Of a stretch of DNA of 11,767 nt, positions 1-7,486 are shown one piece after another (position 1 is the stretch's first letter; each line of letters opens with the position of its first letter). The DNA comes from Bacteroidota bacterium (GTDB taxonomy: Bacteria; Bacteroidota; Bacteroidia; Chitinophagales; LD1): positions 1 to 11,767 of the forward strand of contig JAFDYP010000565.1 in the NCBI GenBank assembly GCA_018267355.1. The letters run 5' to 3'. The notes under the pieces are model-generated. The model saw only the letters and a program-made list of their open reading frames with translations, did no database searches and was not told where the DNA came from. Position numbers and translations under genes: made by a program.

Positions 1-5
1 AAACC

Positions 6-716
6 ATGACAGTCGACGACCTCCGGATACTCTACGAAGACAACCACATCATAGCGGTCAATAAACCCGCCGGCATGCTCGTGCAGGGAGACAAGACCGG
101 CGATGAGACCCTGGGCGATATCGTGAAGCAATACATCAAGGCGAAATATGACAAACCTGGAGAGGTCTTTCTCGGTATCGTACACCGCATAGACAGGCCG
201 GTGAGCGGTCTGGTACTTTTCGCCCGCACGACCAAGGCGCTGCAGCGGCTCAACGAGATGTTTCAGAAGCGCGAGATACAAAAGACCTACTGGGCCATCG
301 TACAGAGCCCGCCCGCACAGCAGCAAGGGGTGCTGGTAGACTGGCTGCGAAAGAACGAAGAGAAAAACGCCTCCTACGTCTACCCCGAGGGCACCAAAGG
401 CGCTCTGCGCTGCGAACTGGAATACAAGCTCCTGGCCAGCTCTGACAACTACTACCTGCTCGAGGTAGACCCGCATACGGGCCGCCACCACCAGATACGG
501 GTGCAGCTCTCACACATGGGCTGTATCATCAAGGGTGACCTCAAGTATGGTGCGAAGCGCTCTAACCGCGATGCCTCTATCTGCCTCCATGCGAGAGCGA
601 TCGAGTTCATCCATCCTGTCAAAAAAGAAAGCGTACGGATCACAGCCCCCGTACCGGAGGACAACCTGTGGAAGGCATTTGAGCAGATGGTGGGCGATAC
701 TACACCAGCAGCGTGA
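6..716 (+). CDS. RluA-family RNA pseudouridine synthase
   Basis: The product is a 236-residue pseudouridine synthase of the RluA family, which isomerises specific uridines in ribosomal or transfer RNA. The catalytic motif HRIDRPVSG lies at residues 60-68, with Asp63 as the expected catalytic aspartate. The family's later conserved block TGRHHQIR is at 158-165 and CLHA at 193-196. There is no N-terminal S4 domain, so this is the short form. The start at ATG 6 fits the family, because LYEDNHIIAVNKPAGML begins within a few residues of it, although the reading frame is open to the window edge and an upstream start cannot be excluded. The stop overlaps the 3' end of the convergent DUF1877 gene by 17 bp. 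Which RNA position it modifies cannot be told from the sequence. Confidence 0.93.
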   Translation: MTVDDLRILYEDNHIIAVNKPAGMLVQGDKTGDETLGDIVKQYIKAKYDKPGEVFLGIVHRIDRPVSGLVLFARTTKALQRLNEMFQKREIQKTYWAIVQSPPAQQQGVLVDWLRKNEEKNASYVYPEGTKGALRCELEYKLLASSDNYYLLEVDPHTGRHHQIRVQLSHMGCIIKGDLKYGAKRSNRDASICLHARAIEFIHPVKKESVRITAPVPEDNLWKAFEQMVGDTTPAA

Positions 717-1185
717 TGATGGCCTCGCCATCTCGGGTGGCAGCAGCGTAGAAGTCCCGTATCCTGCTGTAGGACCGCACCAGCGCATCGGCATCCTCCT
801 GATCATCCCAGCCTGACGGGTATACGTCCTCTTGCGTCATCACAGCCGGGCTATAGCGCGCATACAGCGATACCGGCTCTATAGCTGCCAGCTGCGCGCT
901 CAGTGCTGAGACCTGAGCGGGCCTGAGATAGTGCGCCGGTCCATAGCCAAAGTCCTGGCGCTCATCTACCGCCTGGCCGCTAAAGAAGATATGCGACAGC
1001 GGGTGGTCTGTGCAGCCGGCCAGAGAGGTGCCGGTGAGCAGAAACAGGATACCATCCCAGTCCTTGTCTATATCTATCATCCGGAGGTCATCGCGGTCGA
1101 GCATATCCGCGAGGTGGCTGCTATCCTGCAGGAGGGTATGCAGCGAGGGGTCATCTATTCTGATCAAGTACAATAACATACTCAT
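700..1185 (-). CDS. DUF1877 / YfbM-family protein
   Basis: The 161-residue product resembles the YfbM (DUF1877) family of small cytoplasmic proteins of unknown function. The match rests on the order of conserved pieces: an N-terminal 'M-x-M...R-I' start, the block DIDKDWDGILFLLTG at residues 38-52, then PLSHIFFSG, GYGPAHYL, an alanine-rich helix, YPSGWD, and the terminal FYAAATRDGEAIITLLV. Length is normal for the family. The start at 1185 is supported because the family begins with the same M-x-M pattern. The gene is convergent with the pseudouridine synthase and their last 17 bp overlap. No Shine-Dalgarno sequence is seen, as usual in this phylum. I recalled the family from its pattern and could not run a profile search. 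Confidence 0.75.
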   Translation of the reverse strand: MSMLLYLIRIDDPSLHTLLQDSSHLADMLDRDDLRMIDIDKDWDGILFLLTGTSLAGCTDHPLSHIFFSGQAVDERQDFGYGPAHYLRPAQVSALSAQLAAIEPVSLYARYSPAVMTQEDVYPSGWDDQEDADALVRSYSRIRDFYAAATRDGEAIITLLV

Positions 1186-1338
1186 AAGCAGAAGATTTAA
1201 GTGGATAAATCATCAGTAAGGTACGAATACTATTTATCAATAATAAATTCCTTTTGTTAAAGTTGAAGGCGTTTAAAACCGTAGCTTAAAATAAAATCTC
1301 ATGCTTGAAATTCTTCAAGACTTAAAAAAATTATGAAT

Positions 1339-1386
1339 CCGTCTCAGACGGTAGGTTCTTCCCGCTCCTATTTTAGGAGAGGGAAG
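1339..1386. repeat. stacked hairpins between murF-alr and the DUF1877 gene
   Basis: Two inverted repeats lie next to each other. The first is CCGTC-TCA-GACGG (1339-1351). The second is CTTCCC-g-CTCCTA-TTT-TAGGAG-a-GGGAAG (1358-1386), a 12-pair stem with one internal mismatch. A third small dyad, TGCC-GAA-GGCA, follows at 1388-1398. Read in the direction of murF-alr transcription, the hairpins fall 42-90 bp after its stop, and a run of seven T occurs shortly beyond. They may therefore terminate that gene. The T run is not directly attached to a stem, so the alternative is a dispersed palindromic intergenic repeat. The rest of 1186-1427 shows only A+T-rich sequence, which presumably carries the DUF1877 promoter. 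Confidence 0.5.
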
Positions 1387-1427
1387 ATGCCGAAGGCAGA
1401 TGGGAGAGGTTGATCTGGCGAATAGCC

Positions 1428-3935
1428 CTACTCCTGGAAGTAGACACGCTTCACCCGGGCCGAGATACCCGTCAGGATCTCATAGGCTATGGTGCCGGCG
1501 GCTTTGGCCACCTCCTCTACGCGCGGATGGGCACCGAAAACTACCACCTCATCGCCCTCGCGGGCATCTATGCCACTGATATCTATCATGGTCATGTCCA
1601 TACATACATTGCCTATGACGGGTGCCAGGTGGCTGCCTACGAGCATGCGGCCGGTGCCATTGCTCAGGCGGCGCTCCAGGCCATCGGCATAGCCTATACC
1701 TACGGTGGCGATGGTCTTGTCTGTTTCCACTTTGCCCACGCGGCCATAGCCTACGGATTCGCCCGCTTTCACATGCTTGATCTGCGAGATGGTGGTCTTC
1801 AATGTAGAGACCGGCAGCAGTCGCGCCTGCACGGCAGGTGTGGGGTCGAGCCCATAGAGGCCGATGCCGAGGCGCACCATATCATACTGCGCCGTGGTGT
1901 GGCGGGAGATGCCGCTCGAGTTGAGTATATGCCTGATCACAGGATAGCTGAATGCCGCACAGATCCTGCCGCTCATCTGCTCAAAGGAGGCTATCTGCCC
2001 GCGTGTGAACGCATCATACTCCGGCGCCTCACTGGCGGCGAGGTGTGAGAAAACAGAAGCCACCTCGATGCTCTCAGCGGCCTTGATGCGGTCTATGAGC
2101 GCAGGGATATCGTGCATCTCAAAGCCGAGGCGGTTCATGCCCGTCTCCAGCTCTACATGTATCTTATACCGTGCCGTAGCAGACTTGCGCTTCAGCTTGA
2201 GTATCGCTACAAACTTATCCAGCAGCGAGAGGCTGTAGATATCGGGCTCCAGGCCGTGCGTGACCATGGCCTCAAAGCTGCGCTCCTCGGGATTCATGAC
2301 CATGATGGGTAGCGTGATGCCATTCTTGCGCAGCTCTACGCCCTCATCTGCGTAGGCCACTGCGAGGTAGTCCACCCGGTTAAACTGCAGCACATTGGCT
2401 ATCTCATAGCTACCACTGCCATAGCTGAAAGCCTTGACCATAGCCATGAGCTTTGTCTCCGGCCGTAGCAGTGATTGATAGACCTTGAGGTTATTGACCA
2501 CCGCATTGAGGTTGATCTCCAGCACGGTCTGGTGTGCTTTTTTCTCCAGCAGTTTGGCTATCCGCTCAAACTCAAACTGGCGCGCACCCTTCAGCAGGAT
2601 GACCTCATCATGCAGGGTAGTAGTGTCAAACTCTTTCAGCATCTCCTCGGTAGTGCTGTAGCAAATCAGCTCTGCGAGCCCCGCCGCCTCAAAGATCTTT
2701 TTCTCGCGGGAGATAGACGGACCGATGCCTATGAGGCGGTAGATGCCATTTTGCTTTAGCAGTTTAGCCACCTCTGTGTAGAGGTCCAGCTCGCTGCGCC
2801 CGCTCTGGAGGATGTCTGAGAGGATGATGGTCTTGCGCGGATGCTGGTTTTGCTGGCGCAGAAAGTCTATGGCTATACGCAGCGACTCAAAGTCAGAGTT
2901 GTAGCTGTCGTTGATCAGTGAGCAGTTATTGATAGCATCGCGCATCTCCAGGCGCATGGCTATGCGGGTCAGCAGGCGCATACGGGCGCGCAGCATACCA
3001 AAGTCCTTACCCAGTACCAGGAGCATACAGGCGCAGTGCATCGCATTCTCTACTGAGGCCTTGTCTGCAAAGGGGATCTCAAAGTCGAAGTCCTGGCCGT
3101 GATACTGCGCGGAGACATAGGAGTGATTATTCTGCTGCAGGATAGAGGTGACGCGCACATCCGCATCTGAGTGCTGCGACCAGGTGAAGACCGGTATGGC
3201 GTCCGCGCCTTTCAGCCCATTGATCTCCGTGATGGCCTGATTGACATCTGCGTGATCCTTGCAGTAGATCAGGCGGTCGACCTTGGTAAAGAGCTTCAGT
3301 TTTTCCTTCGCCTTGTGCTTCAGGTTCAGAAAGCCCTCATTGTGCGCCTCGCCTATATTGGCAAAGATACCGAGTGTGGGCTGGATGATGCGTGCCAGTT
3401 TATCCATCTCATCGCTCTCAGAGATACCCGCCTCTATGATGGCCAGGTCCTGCCGGTCGCTCATCTGCCAGAGCGAGAGCGGCACACCTATCTGCGAGTT
3501 GTAGCTCTTGGGGCTGCGCACGATCTTGTAGTCTTCATTCAGCAGCTGGTAGAGCCACTCTTTGATGATGGTCTTGCCATTGCTGCCCGTGATGCCGATC
3601 ACGGGATACTGATATTTGCTACGGTGGTAGCCAGCCAGCTTTTGCAGTGCAGCGATAGTATCTTTTACCACTATGAAATTAGCCCTGGGATAGCGCTCAG
3701 CCCAGTCAGCCTTGGTCACTACAAAGTTCTGTACACCACGCGCAGTGAGCTCGGCTATGAACTGATGCCCATCCTGCCGCGCACCCGGCAGGGCAAAGAA
3801 GAGGCTGCTATCCGGATACTGTACCCTGCGGCTATCGAGCAGCAGGTGCTGAATGATCTTCTCCTCTCCGGCACCGGCGTATAGTTTGCCGCCTGTAGCT
3901 TTTGCTATTTCTTTTATATCGTAGCCAGTGGTCAT
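1428..3935 (-). CDS. murF-alr: bifunctional MurF ligase / alanine racemase
   Basis: This is the fused enzyme characteristic of Bacteroidetes. The N-terminal half (about residues 1-465) is UDP-N-acetylmuramoyl-tripeptide:D-alanyl-D-alanine ligase, with the ATP-binding motif GITGSNGKT at 114-122 and a Mur ligase central and C-terminal domain. The C-terminal half (about 470-835) is a PLP-dependent alanine racemase, with the PLP lysine in MVKAFSYGSG (Lys501), the motif SVGYGRVG carrying the likely catalytic tyrosine (Tyr730), GIGYADGLERR, and NVCMDMTMID. It acts in the cytoplasm at the last soluble step of peptidoglycan precursor synthesis. An upstream ATG at 3977 is in frame, but I chose the ATG at 3935. 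Family homology begins there (MTTGYDIKEIA), and a -7 promoter element lies between the two ATGs, so 3977 would fall upstream of the transcript. Length is 835 aa, normal for the fusion. It is divergent from the transglutaminase-like gene. Confidence 0.95.
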   Translation of the reverse strand: MTTGYDIKEIAKATGGKLYAGAGEEKIIQHLLLDSRRVQYPDSSLFFALPGARQDGHQFIAELTARGVQNFVVTKADWAERYPRANFIVVKDTIAALQKLAGYHRSKYQYPVIGITGSNGKTIIKEWLYQLLNEDYKIVRSPKSYNSQIGVPLSLWQMSDRQDLAIIEAGISESDEMDKLARIIQPTLGIFANIGEAHNEGFLNLKHKAKEKLKLFTKVDRLIYCKDHADVNQAITEINGLKGADAIPVFTWSQHSDADVRVTSILQQNNHSYVSAQYHGQDFDFEIPFADKASVENAMHCACMLLVLGKDFGMLRARMRLLTRIAMRLEMRDAINNCSLINDSYNSDFESLRIAIDFLRQQNQHPRKTIILSDILQSGRSELDLYTEVAKLLKQNGIYRLIGIGPSISREKKIFEAAGLAELICYSTTEEMLKEFDTTTLHDEVILLKGARQFEFERIAKLLEKKAHQTVLEINLNAVVNNLKVYQSLLRPETKLMAMVKAFSYGSGSYEIANVLQFNRVDYLAVAYADEGVELRKNGITLPIMVMNPEERSFEAMVTHGLEPDIYSLSLLDKFVAILKLKRKSATARYKIHVELETGMNRLGFEMHDIPALIDRIKAAESIEVASVFSHLAASEAPEYDAFTRGQIASFEQMSGRICAAFSYPVIRHILNSSGISRHTTAQYDMVRLGIGLYGLDPTPAVQARLLPVSTLKTTISQIKHVKAGESVGYGRVGKVETDKTIATVGIGYADGLERRLSNGTGRMLVGSHLAPVIGNVCMDMTMIDISGIDAREGDEVVVFGAHPRVEEVAKAAGTIAYEILTGISARVKRVYFQE

Positions 3936-3952
3936 GTGAATGATCAGGATGC

Positions 3953-3960
3953 CAAAAATA
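3953..3960 (-). promoter_or_regulatory. -7 element of the murF-alr promoter
   Basis: The minus strand reads TATTTTTG, a match to the Bacteroidetes -7 consensus TAnnTTTG. No clear TTTG box is found 19-21 bp upstream. Transcription would start about ten bases before the ATG at 3935, giving a short leader and supporting that start codon. Confidence 0.45.
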
Positions 3961-4058
3961 TTTAAAACACAGATCAATTTACCTAAAAACGCTGCAACGC
4001 TTTATCCACTTGCCGCGGCAGAATAATAAAAGTCATACTTTACCATTATCGAATATCT

Positions 4059-6008
4059 ATGCGAGGCGGTATCCTGGCTCTTTTGTTTCTAATGATCATG
4101 GGCTGTGCCAGTGCTGATGCGCTGCCCCGCAGCCACCGGCATGTGCCGTTCTTTTTCACCTATCGCCCGCAGACCCTCAGTCGCCACCTCACCCGTGGCC
4201 TGCCGGATGATAGCAGCAAAATAGCCGCCATACACAGCTGGATGTGCTACCACATCCGATACGATGTCAAAAAAGGCCTGCGCTATGACTTCTCACATCA
4301 GTCTGTGCGACAGACATTGCGCCGCCGCCGTGCTATTTGCACGGGCTACGCAGACCTCTTCACCGAGCTGTGCCGCCATGCAGGTATCAAGGCAGCGCAG
4401 ATAGCCGGCTATACTAAAAACGAAGAAGTGGACATCACAGATACATTTTATACAGATGAGCACATGTGGAATATGGTCTATCTCGACGGCCAGTGGCGAC
4501 CCATAGATGTGACCTGGGACGCGGGGTACGTGGCCCAGTACCGTGTCTTTAGCCTCGGGCCGATTCGTATCGTGCGCTATCGGCCGCACTTTGTACGCGA
4601 CCCGGTGGACAGGTACTACATGGTGTCATCAGACATATTTGTGCGCGACCACCTGCCCGCCAATCCCGGCTGGCAACTCATGGACCCACCACTCAGCATG
4701 GAGCAGTTCGCCCGTGACAGCAGCTACTACTACAAGGTGCTCTGGATAGACAGCAAGTACAACAGTAGTCGTCACGATGATGCCTACGGCCTGCGATACG
4801 TGGCCATGACAGCTGATGACCGCATCATAGAAGACGGCCAGAAAAGCTACGCACACAATCATAACAACCAACTCCACATAGGCGAAGCCTGGACTGTCAA
4901 AGCGGAACAGGCAGCGGCCGAGCTACACCGCAAGGTAAAGGACACCCTCGCCGAGCTGACGCTGTGCGATACCATCATCCGCCGCGCAGACCGCGCCATA
5001 CTGCACTATGATAGCATGATCCTGCTGCTGGATAAAGAACACATGGAGCGCAACAACTTCAATGAGCAAAAGCGCCAGATAGCAAGCGGCTATCTCGATA
5101 GTATGCTGGCCAGCACCCGTCACATTTCCATCCGCCTGGTATCCGCCGTCAAGCGCAGTAAAGCGGCCATCAAATCCTGCATCAGGTCGCGGGCCACAAA
5201 CAGCAAACGCCTGGCCTATCTCTATAGCCAGCACACCAGAGTCAATCCACATACGATACCAGCCACCAGGATAGGAGACTCGCTGCGCGCCATCACCACC
5301 CTACAGATGCTGCATGACACCATACCACATGACAAAGAACGCCTGACCCGCGAAAGACAGTACACAGACCAAATGTTCAGCGACTTTATGCTCCGCTGCA
5401 ACACTTACCATCAGGAGGAGCCTGTCAGCAGGCGCATACTCTACCAGATGGCAGATACCCGCACCGGTATGGCAGATGACTTTGACCATGAGATCAAGAC
5501 CGTACGTGATCAGCTCTGCGCGCAGAAGATGAAAGCGGATACAAACCTTTATCTCAACTTCACTTTCATAGCAGATACGGTATTCACCTCTATGCGTACC
5601 TACCGGCTCGATGTGAGCGCGGGCTACCGCTCCTACCGCGCACTGATGGTGCAGGCCCGCGCACTGAGTGCTGCGAGTATGGACCCACATAGTGCAGATA
5701 GCCTCTACCGTCAGCTCGCCGACTCTGCTATAACAGCCCTGCACGACGCCAATCGCACACTGGATAAATGGGTAGATCAGACCGCCGAGGTGCGCAATCT
5801 GTGCCGCGCCCAGCGCAAATTTGTAAGCTCTGAAAAGCGGCTGCTGGCCTTCAATAAATACATAGAAGGCCGAAACTGGCTGATACGCCTGCGCCAGATC
5901 AACAGAAAGGCCTCCGCCTATACGCGCGTGACAAACAAAGAACGCGCCCGCGCCATCTACCTCCGCGCAAAGGCACAAAAACAGCAAATACGCCTGCGCC
6001 CGGTGTGA
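4059..6008 (+). CDS. transglutaminase-like lipoprotein with long helical C-terminus
   Basis: The 649-residue product starts with a hydrophobic signal sequence ending in IMGC (Cys16), a plausible lipobox, so it is probably exported and lipid-anchored. Residues about 40-157 form a transglutaminase-like (papain-fold) core. Its expected triad is Cys94 in RRAICTGYADLF, His135 in DEHMWNMVYLDGQW and Asp150 in RPIDVTWD. All three are present, so it may be catalytic, perhaps as a peptidase or amide-cleaving or -forming enzyme; the substrate is unknown. The remaining roughly 490 residues match nothing I recognise. They look largely helical and charged, with frequent Arg/Asp/Thr, and end in a basic tail. 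No Shine-Dalgarno sequence is present. TACTTTAC at 4036-4043 is a poor -7 candidate. The potassium channel gene follows after 52 bp but has its own promoter element. Confidence 0.8.
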   Translation: MRGGILALLFLMIMGCASADALPRSHRHVPFFFTYRPQTLSRHLTRGLPDDSSKIAAIHSWMCYHIRYDVKKGLRYDFSHQSVRQTLRRRRAICTGYADLFTELCRHAGIKAAQIAGYTKNEEVDITDTFYTDEHMWNMVYLDGQWRPIDVTWDAGYVAQYRVFSLGPIRIVRYRPHFVRDPVDRYYMVSSDIFVRDHLPANPGWQLMDPPLSMEQFARDSSYYYKVLWIDSKYNSSRHDDAYGLRYVAMTADDRIIEDGQKSYAHNHNNQLHIGEAWTVKAEQAAAELHRKVKDTLAELTLCDTIIRRADRAILHYDSMILLLDKEHMERNNFNEQKRQIASGYLDSMLASTRHISIRLVSAVKRSKAAIKSCIRSRATNSKRLAYLYSQHTRVNPHTIPATRIGDSLRAITTLQMLHDTIPHDKERLTRERQYTDQMFSDFMLRCNTYHQEEPVSRRILYQMADTRTGMADDFDHEIKTVRDQLCAQKMKADTNLYLNFTFIADTVFTSMRTYRLDVSAGYRSYRALMVQARALSAASMDPHSADSLYRQLADSAITALHDANRTLDKWVDQTAEVRNLCRAQRKFVSSEKRLLAFNKYIEGRNWLIRLRQINRKASAYTRVTNKERARAIYLRAKAQKQQIRLRPV

Positions 6009-6032
6009 GATATGCAATGATAGAAACACAAC

Positions 6033-6040
6033 TATCTTTG
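6033..6040 (+). promoter_or_regulatory. -7 element of the potassium channel promoter
   Basis: TATCTTTG fits the Bacteroidetes -7 consensus TAnnTTTG and lies 20 bp before the ATG at 6061, which would give a leader of about a dozen bases. No good TTTG -33 box is seen at the right distance, so the call rests on one element. If correct, the channel is transcribed separately from the gene upstream. Confidence 0.45.
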
Positions 6041-6060
6041 CATCTGAAAAACCGCATACC

Positions 6061-7077
6061 ATGGCGCTCCGCGACCGGATAAACAGAAACCGCAACAATG
6101 TAGATATAGGCCTGGACCACGGCGCACAGGAGGGCCGCCAGCGCACGGTCAACCTGGACGGCAGCTACAATATCCGCAAGGTGACCGGCGACCGCATAGA
6201 CTTTGACCTCTATCACTGGCTGCTCACTACTAAGTGGAAGAACTACTGGATCACCGTGTTTCTCTTTTATGGCGGTGTCAACCTCTTTTACGCAGTAGTA
6301 TACTACCTCTGTGACGCACAAGGTATCAACGGCGTGAGTGGTGTGAGCGGCATCAGTAAGTTCATGCAGTGCTTCTTCTTCTCCAGCCAGACTTTTACTA
6401 CAGTAGGCTATGGCGCTATGTACCCGGTAGATGTATTCAGCAGCTGGATGGCATCGCTGGAGGCCTTCACCGGGCTCATGGGTTTTGCGGTACTCACCGG
6501 CACCCTGTATGGCCGCTTCTCAAAACCGAAACCCCTGATGAAGTTTGGCCGCAACCTCATCATCGCGCCGGTAGGCGAACTGACAGGCCTGCAGTTCATC
6601 TTTGCCAATCAGCGCACGTCAAACATCATGGACCTCGAGGCCACGGTAAACTACAGCTGGGTGGACAACAGCAATAATGACGGCCTGCGCAGATTTAAGC
6701 AGCTCAATCTGGAGCTGTCTAAGATCGCTATGTTTCCGCTGAGCTGGACCATCAATCATATCATAGACGACCAAAGCCCGCTCTACGGCATGACCGAGCA
6801 GGATATGAAGGATCAGGAGATAGAGATCTTTATCACCCTGCGCGGCTATGACGAGACCTACGCGCAGACCATTTACATCCGTATGTCCTATACCTGGCGC
6901 GACCTGATCTACGGCGCCAAATTCCAGAAGCCATTCTACGTAGGTACGGATGGCAAGATGGTGATGGACCTGCGCAAGGTAGGCAGCTATGATCTGGTAG
7001 ACCTGCCACAGCGCACCATCCCTATAGAAATACCCGCTGCCCCTTATGAGGTAGAGGGTGAGATGTTGGATCTGTGA
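6061..7077 (+). CDS. KirBac-type inward-rectifier potassium channel
   Basis: The 338-residue protein has the layout of prokaryotic inward-rectifier K+ channels. It begins with a cytoplasmic N-terminal segment (1-57), followed by transmembrane helix 1 at about 60-84. The pore helix and the potassium selectivity filter TVGYG (114-118) come next, then transmembrane helix 2 at about 125-150. A GRFSKPKP linker of the FxRFS/Kxx type leads into a beta-rich cytoplasmic domain running to the end. It should form a tetrameric K+ channel in the inner membrane. Its physiological ligand cannot be told from the sequence. Length is normal for KirBac proteins. It is the last clearly host gene before the A+T-rich region. 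No terminator directly follows; the nearest hairpin is at 7252-7265. Confidence 0.93.
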   Translation: MALRDRINRNRNNVDIGLDHGAQEGRQRTVNLDGSYNIRKVTGDRIDFDLYHWLLTTKWKNYWITVFLFYGGVNLFYAVVYYLCDAQGINGVSGVSGISKFMQCFFFSSQTFTTVGYGAMYPVDVFSSWMASLEAFTGLMGFAVLTGTLYGRFSKPKPLMKFGRNLIIAPVGELTGLQFIFANQRTSNIMDLEATVNYSWVDNSNNDGLRRFKQLNLELSKIAMFPLSWTINHIIDDQSPLYGMTEQDMKDQEIEIFITLRGYDETYAQTIYIRMSYTWRDLIYGAKFQKPFYVGTDGKMVMDLRKVGSYDLVDLPQRTIPIEIPAAPYEVEGEMLDL

Positions 7078-7136
7078 TCTCAGACAGCGCACAGCCACAT
7101 ATCGCACGCAAAAACTTATCCTCAAAACCCCCTTTG

Positions 7137-7211
7137 TCAGTAATTCCCACTGAAATAGCAGCAGCTTTTGCTCTCCTTTGCATTATCGTTTTCTGAACGG
7201 AGTGCGACCAT
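7137..7211 (-). CDS. 24-residue small ORF with Shine-Dalgarno sequence
   Basis: An ATG at 7211 is preceded at 7 bp by AGGAG (7219-7223 on the plus strand as CTCCT). This is notable because the other genes here lack Shine-Dalgarno sequences. The predicted peptide begins MVALRSENDNAKESK and ends SCCYFSGNY, with a paired cysteine and an aromatic tail. A longer in-frame start at 7238 would give 33 residues, but then the AGGAG would lie inside the gene. It lies about 180 bp downstream of the strong promoter at 7398-7428. I do not recognise the peptide. It could be a small regulatory or leader peptide, the remnant of an interrupted gene, or chance. Confidence 0.35.
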   Translation of the reverse strand: MVALRSENDNAKESKSCCYFSGNY

Positions 7212-7251
7212 TATTATACTCCTGTCATCGGTTTGCATTTTGTATTAAAGC

Positions 7252-7265
7252 CTCCCTTTAGGGAG
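7252..7265. terminator. compact hairpin, possible weak terminator or attenuator
   Basis: CTCCC-TTTA-GGGAG is a five-pair G+C-rich stem flanked by AAAGC on the left and TTTAG on the right, so it has a few A and T residues on both sides. It could act in either direction between the convergent channel gene and the minus-strand RNA. The T tracts are short, so termination would be weak. Its proximity to the AGGAG site also allows an attenuator role. Confidence 0.35.
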
Positions 7266-7292
7266 TTTAGATATGACGCTATTGCTACGTTT

Positions 7293-7368
7293 CAAGTGAT
7301 ATTCGTGGTCTAGGACAACCAAAAGGACAACCAGTAGATTTAGATTGAAGCCTTGCTAATATCACTTG
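7293..7368. repeat. 11-bp perfect inverted repeat with internal direct repeat
   Basis: CAAGTGATATT at 7293-7303 is the exact reverse complement of AATATCACTTG at 7358-7368, with 54 bp between. Inside are two direct copies of GGACAACC (7313-7320 and 7325-7332). A third copy of the core TATCACTTG lies at 7516-7524 in direct orientation relative to 7358. The arms may form an RNA stem, or the three copies may be binding sites for a recombinase or repressor. Confidence 0.6.
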
Positions 7369-7377
7369 TCAAAGAAC
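7366..7377 (-). promoter_or_regulatory. boxA-like motif
   Basis: The minus strand reads GTTCTTTGACAA, close to the ribosomal RNA boxA antitermination sequence (E. coli rrn GCTCTTTAACAA), differing at two positions. It lies about 13 bases after the predicted transcription start. In rRNA leaders such a site recruits NusB/S10. Here the role is inferred from motif and position only, and a 12-base motif can occur by chance. Confidence 0.25.
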
Positions 7378-7397
7378 TTGGTTCGCTTTCGCTGATG

Positions 7398-7428
7398 CAA
7401 ATGTAGCTATTGCATCATTCCTTCCAAA
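7398..7428 (-). promoter_or_regulatory. full-consensus Bacteroidetes promoter
   Basis: On the minus strand, TTTG (7425-7428) is followed after exactly 19 bp by TACATTTG (7398-7405). Both boxes and the spacing match the Bacteroidetes housekeeping consensus TTTG-N19-TAnnTTTG. It points toward the channel gene, into a region with no long ORF. Transcription should start near 7390. This is the best promoter in the window by consensus. Confidence 0.7.
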
Positions 7429-7464
7429 CTTTTAAACGACTTTATTTAAAACATCAATAGCCTG

Positions 7465-7486
7465 AACCCATTGATATCAAAGGGTT
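7465..7486. repeat. 22-bp near-palindrome
   Basis: AACCC-A-TTGAT is followed directly by ATCAA-A-GGGTT, a dyad symmetric at every position except one A/A pair. It lies about 37 bp upstream of the -33 box of the promoter at 7398-7428. Such a dyad suits a dimeric repressor operator or a recombinase core site. No protein that would bind it is identified in the window. Confidence 0.5.

Larger units (their letters stand above)
7247..7390 (-). ncRNA. candidate structured leader or small RNA
   Basis: Transcription from the promoter at 7398-7428 would start near 7390 and run toward lower coordinates. The transcript would carry, in order, a boxA-like motif, one arm CAAGTGATATT, two copies of GGTTGTCC separated by TTTT, the complementary arm AATATCACTTG, and the hairpin CTCCC-TAAA-GGGAG followed by GCTTTAATA. 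If the last hairpin terminates, this is a free RNA of about 145 nt. If not, it is the leader of the small ORF at 7211. No known RNA family is recognised. Confidence 0.3.

Noticed and set aside
1410-2048. Long plus-strand reading frame inside the alanine racemase half of murF-alr
   Set aside because: It lies wholly antisense to a well-supported enzyme and has no recognisable domain; G+C-rich DNA gives such shadows. The same applies to the plus-strand frame at 3171-3884.
3936-3977. Upstream ATG (3977) as the start of murF-alr
   Set aside because: The extra 14 residues are not family-like and a -7 promoter element lies downstream of that ATG.
5301-6152. 283-codon minus-strand reading frame across the end of the transglutaminase-like gene
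   Set aside because: It is antisense to a supported gene, has low-complexity composition and no domain, and also overlaps the start of the channel gene.
7313-7332. Start of a CRISPR-like array (two copies of GGACAACC)
   Set aside because: There are only two 8-bp copies four bases apart, with no spacers of regular size and no cas genes.
7366-7410. tRNA or tmRNA fragment as an attachment site (GGTTCG-like string near 7379)
   Set aside because: No acceptor stem, anticodon arm or CCA-adjacent sequence can be folded around it.
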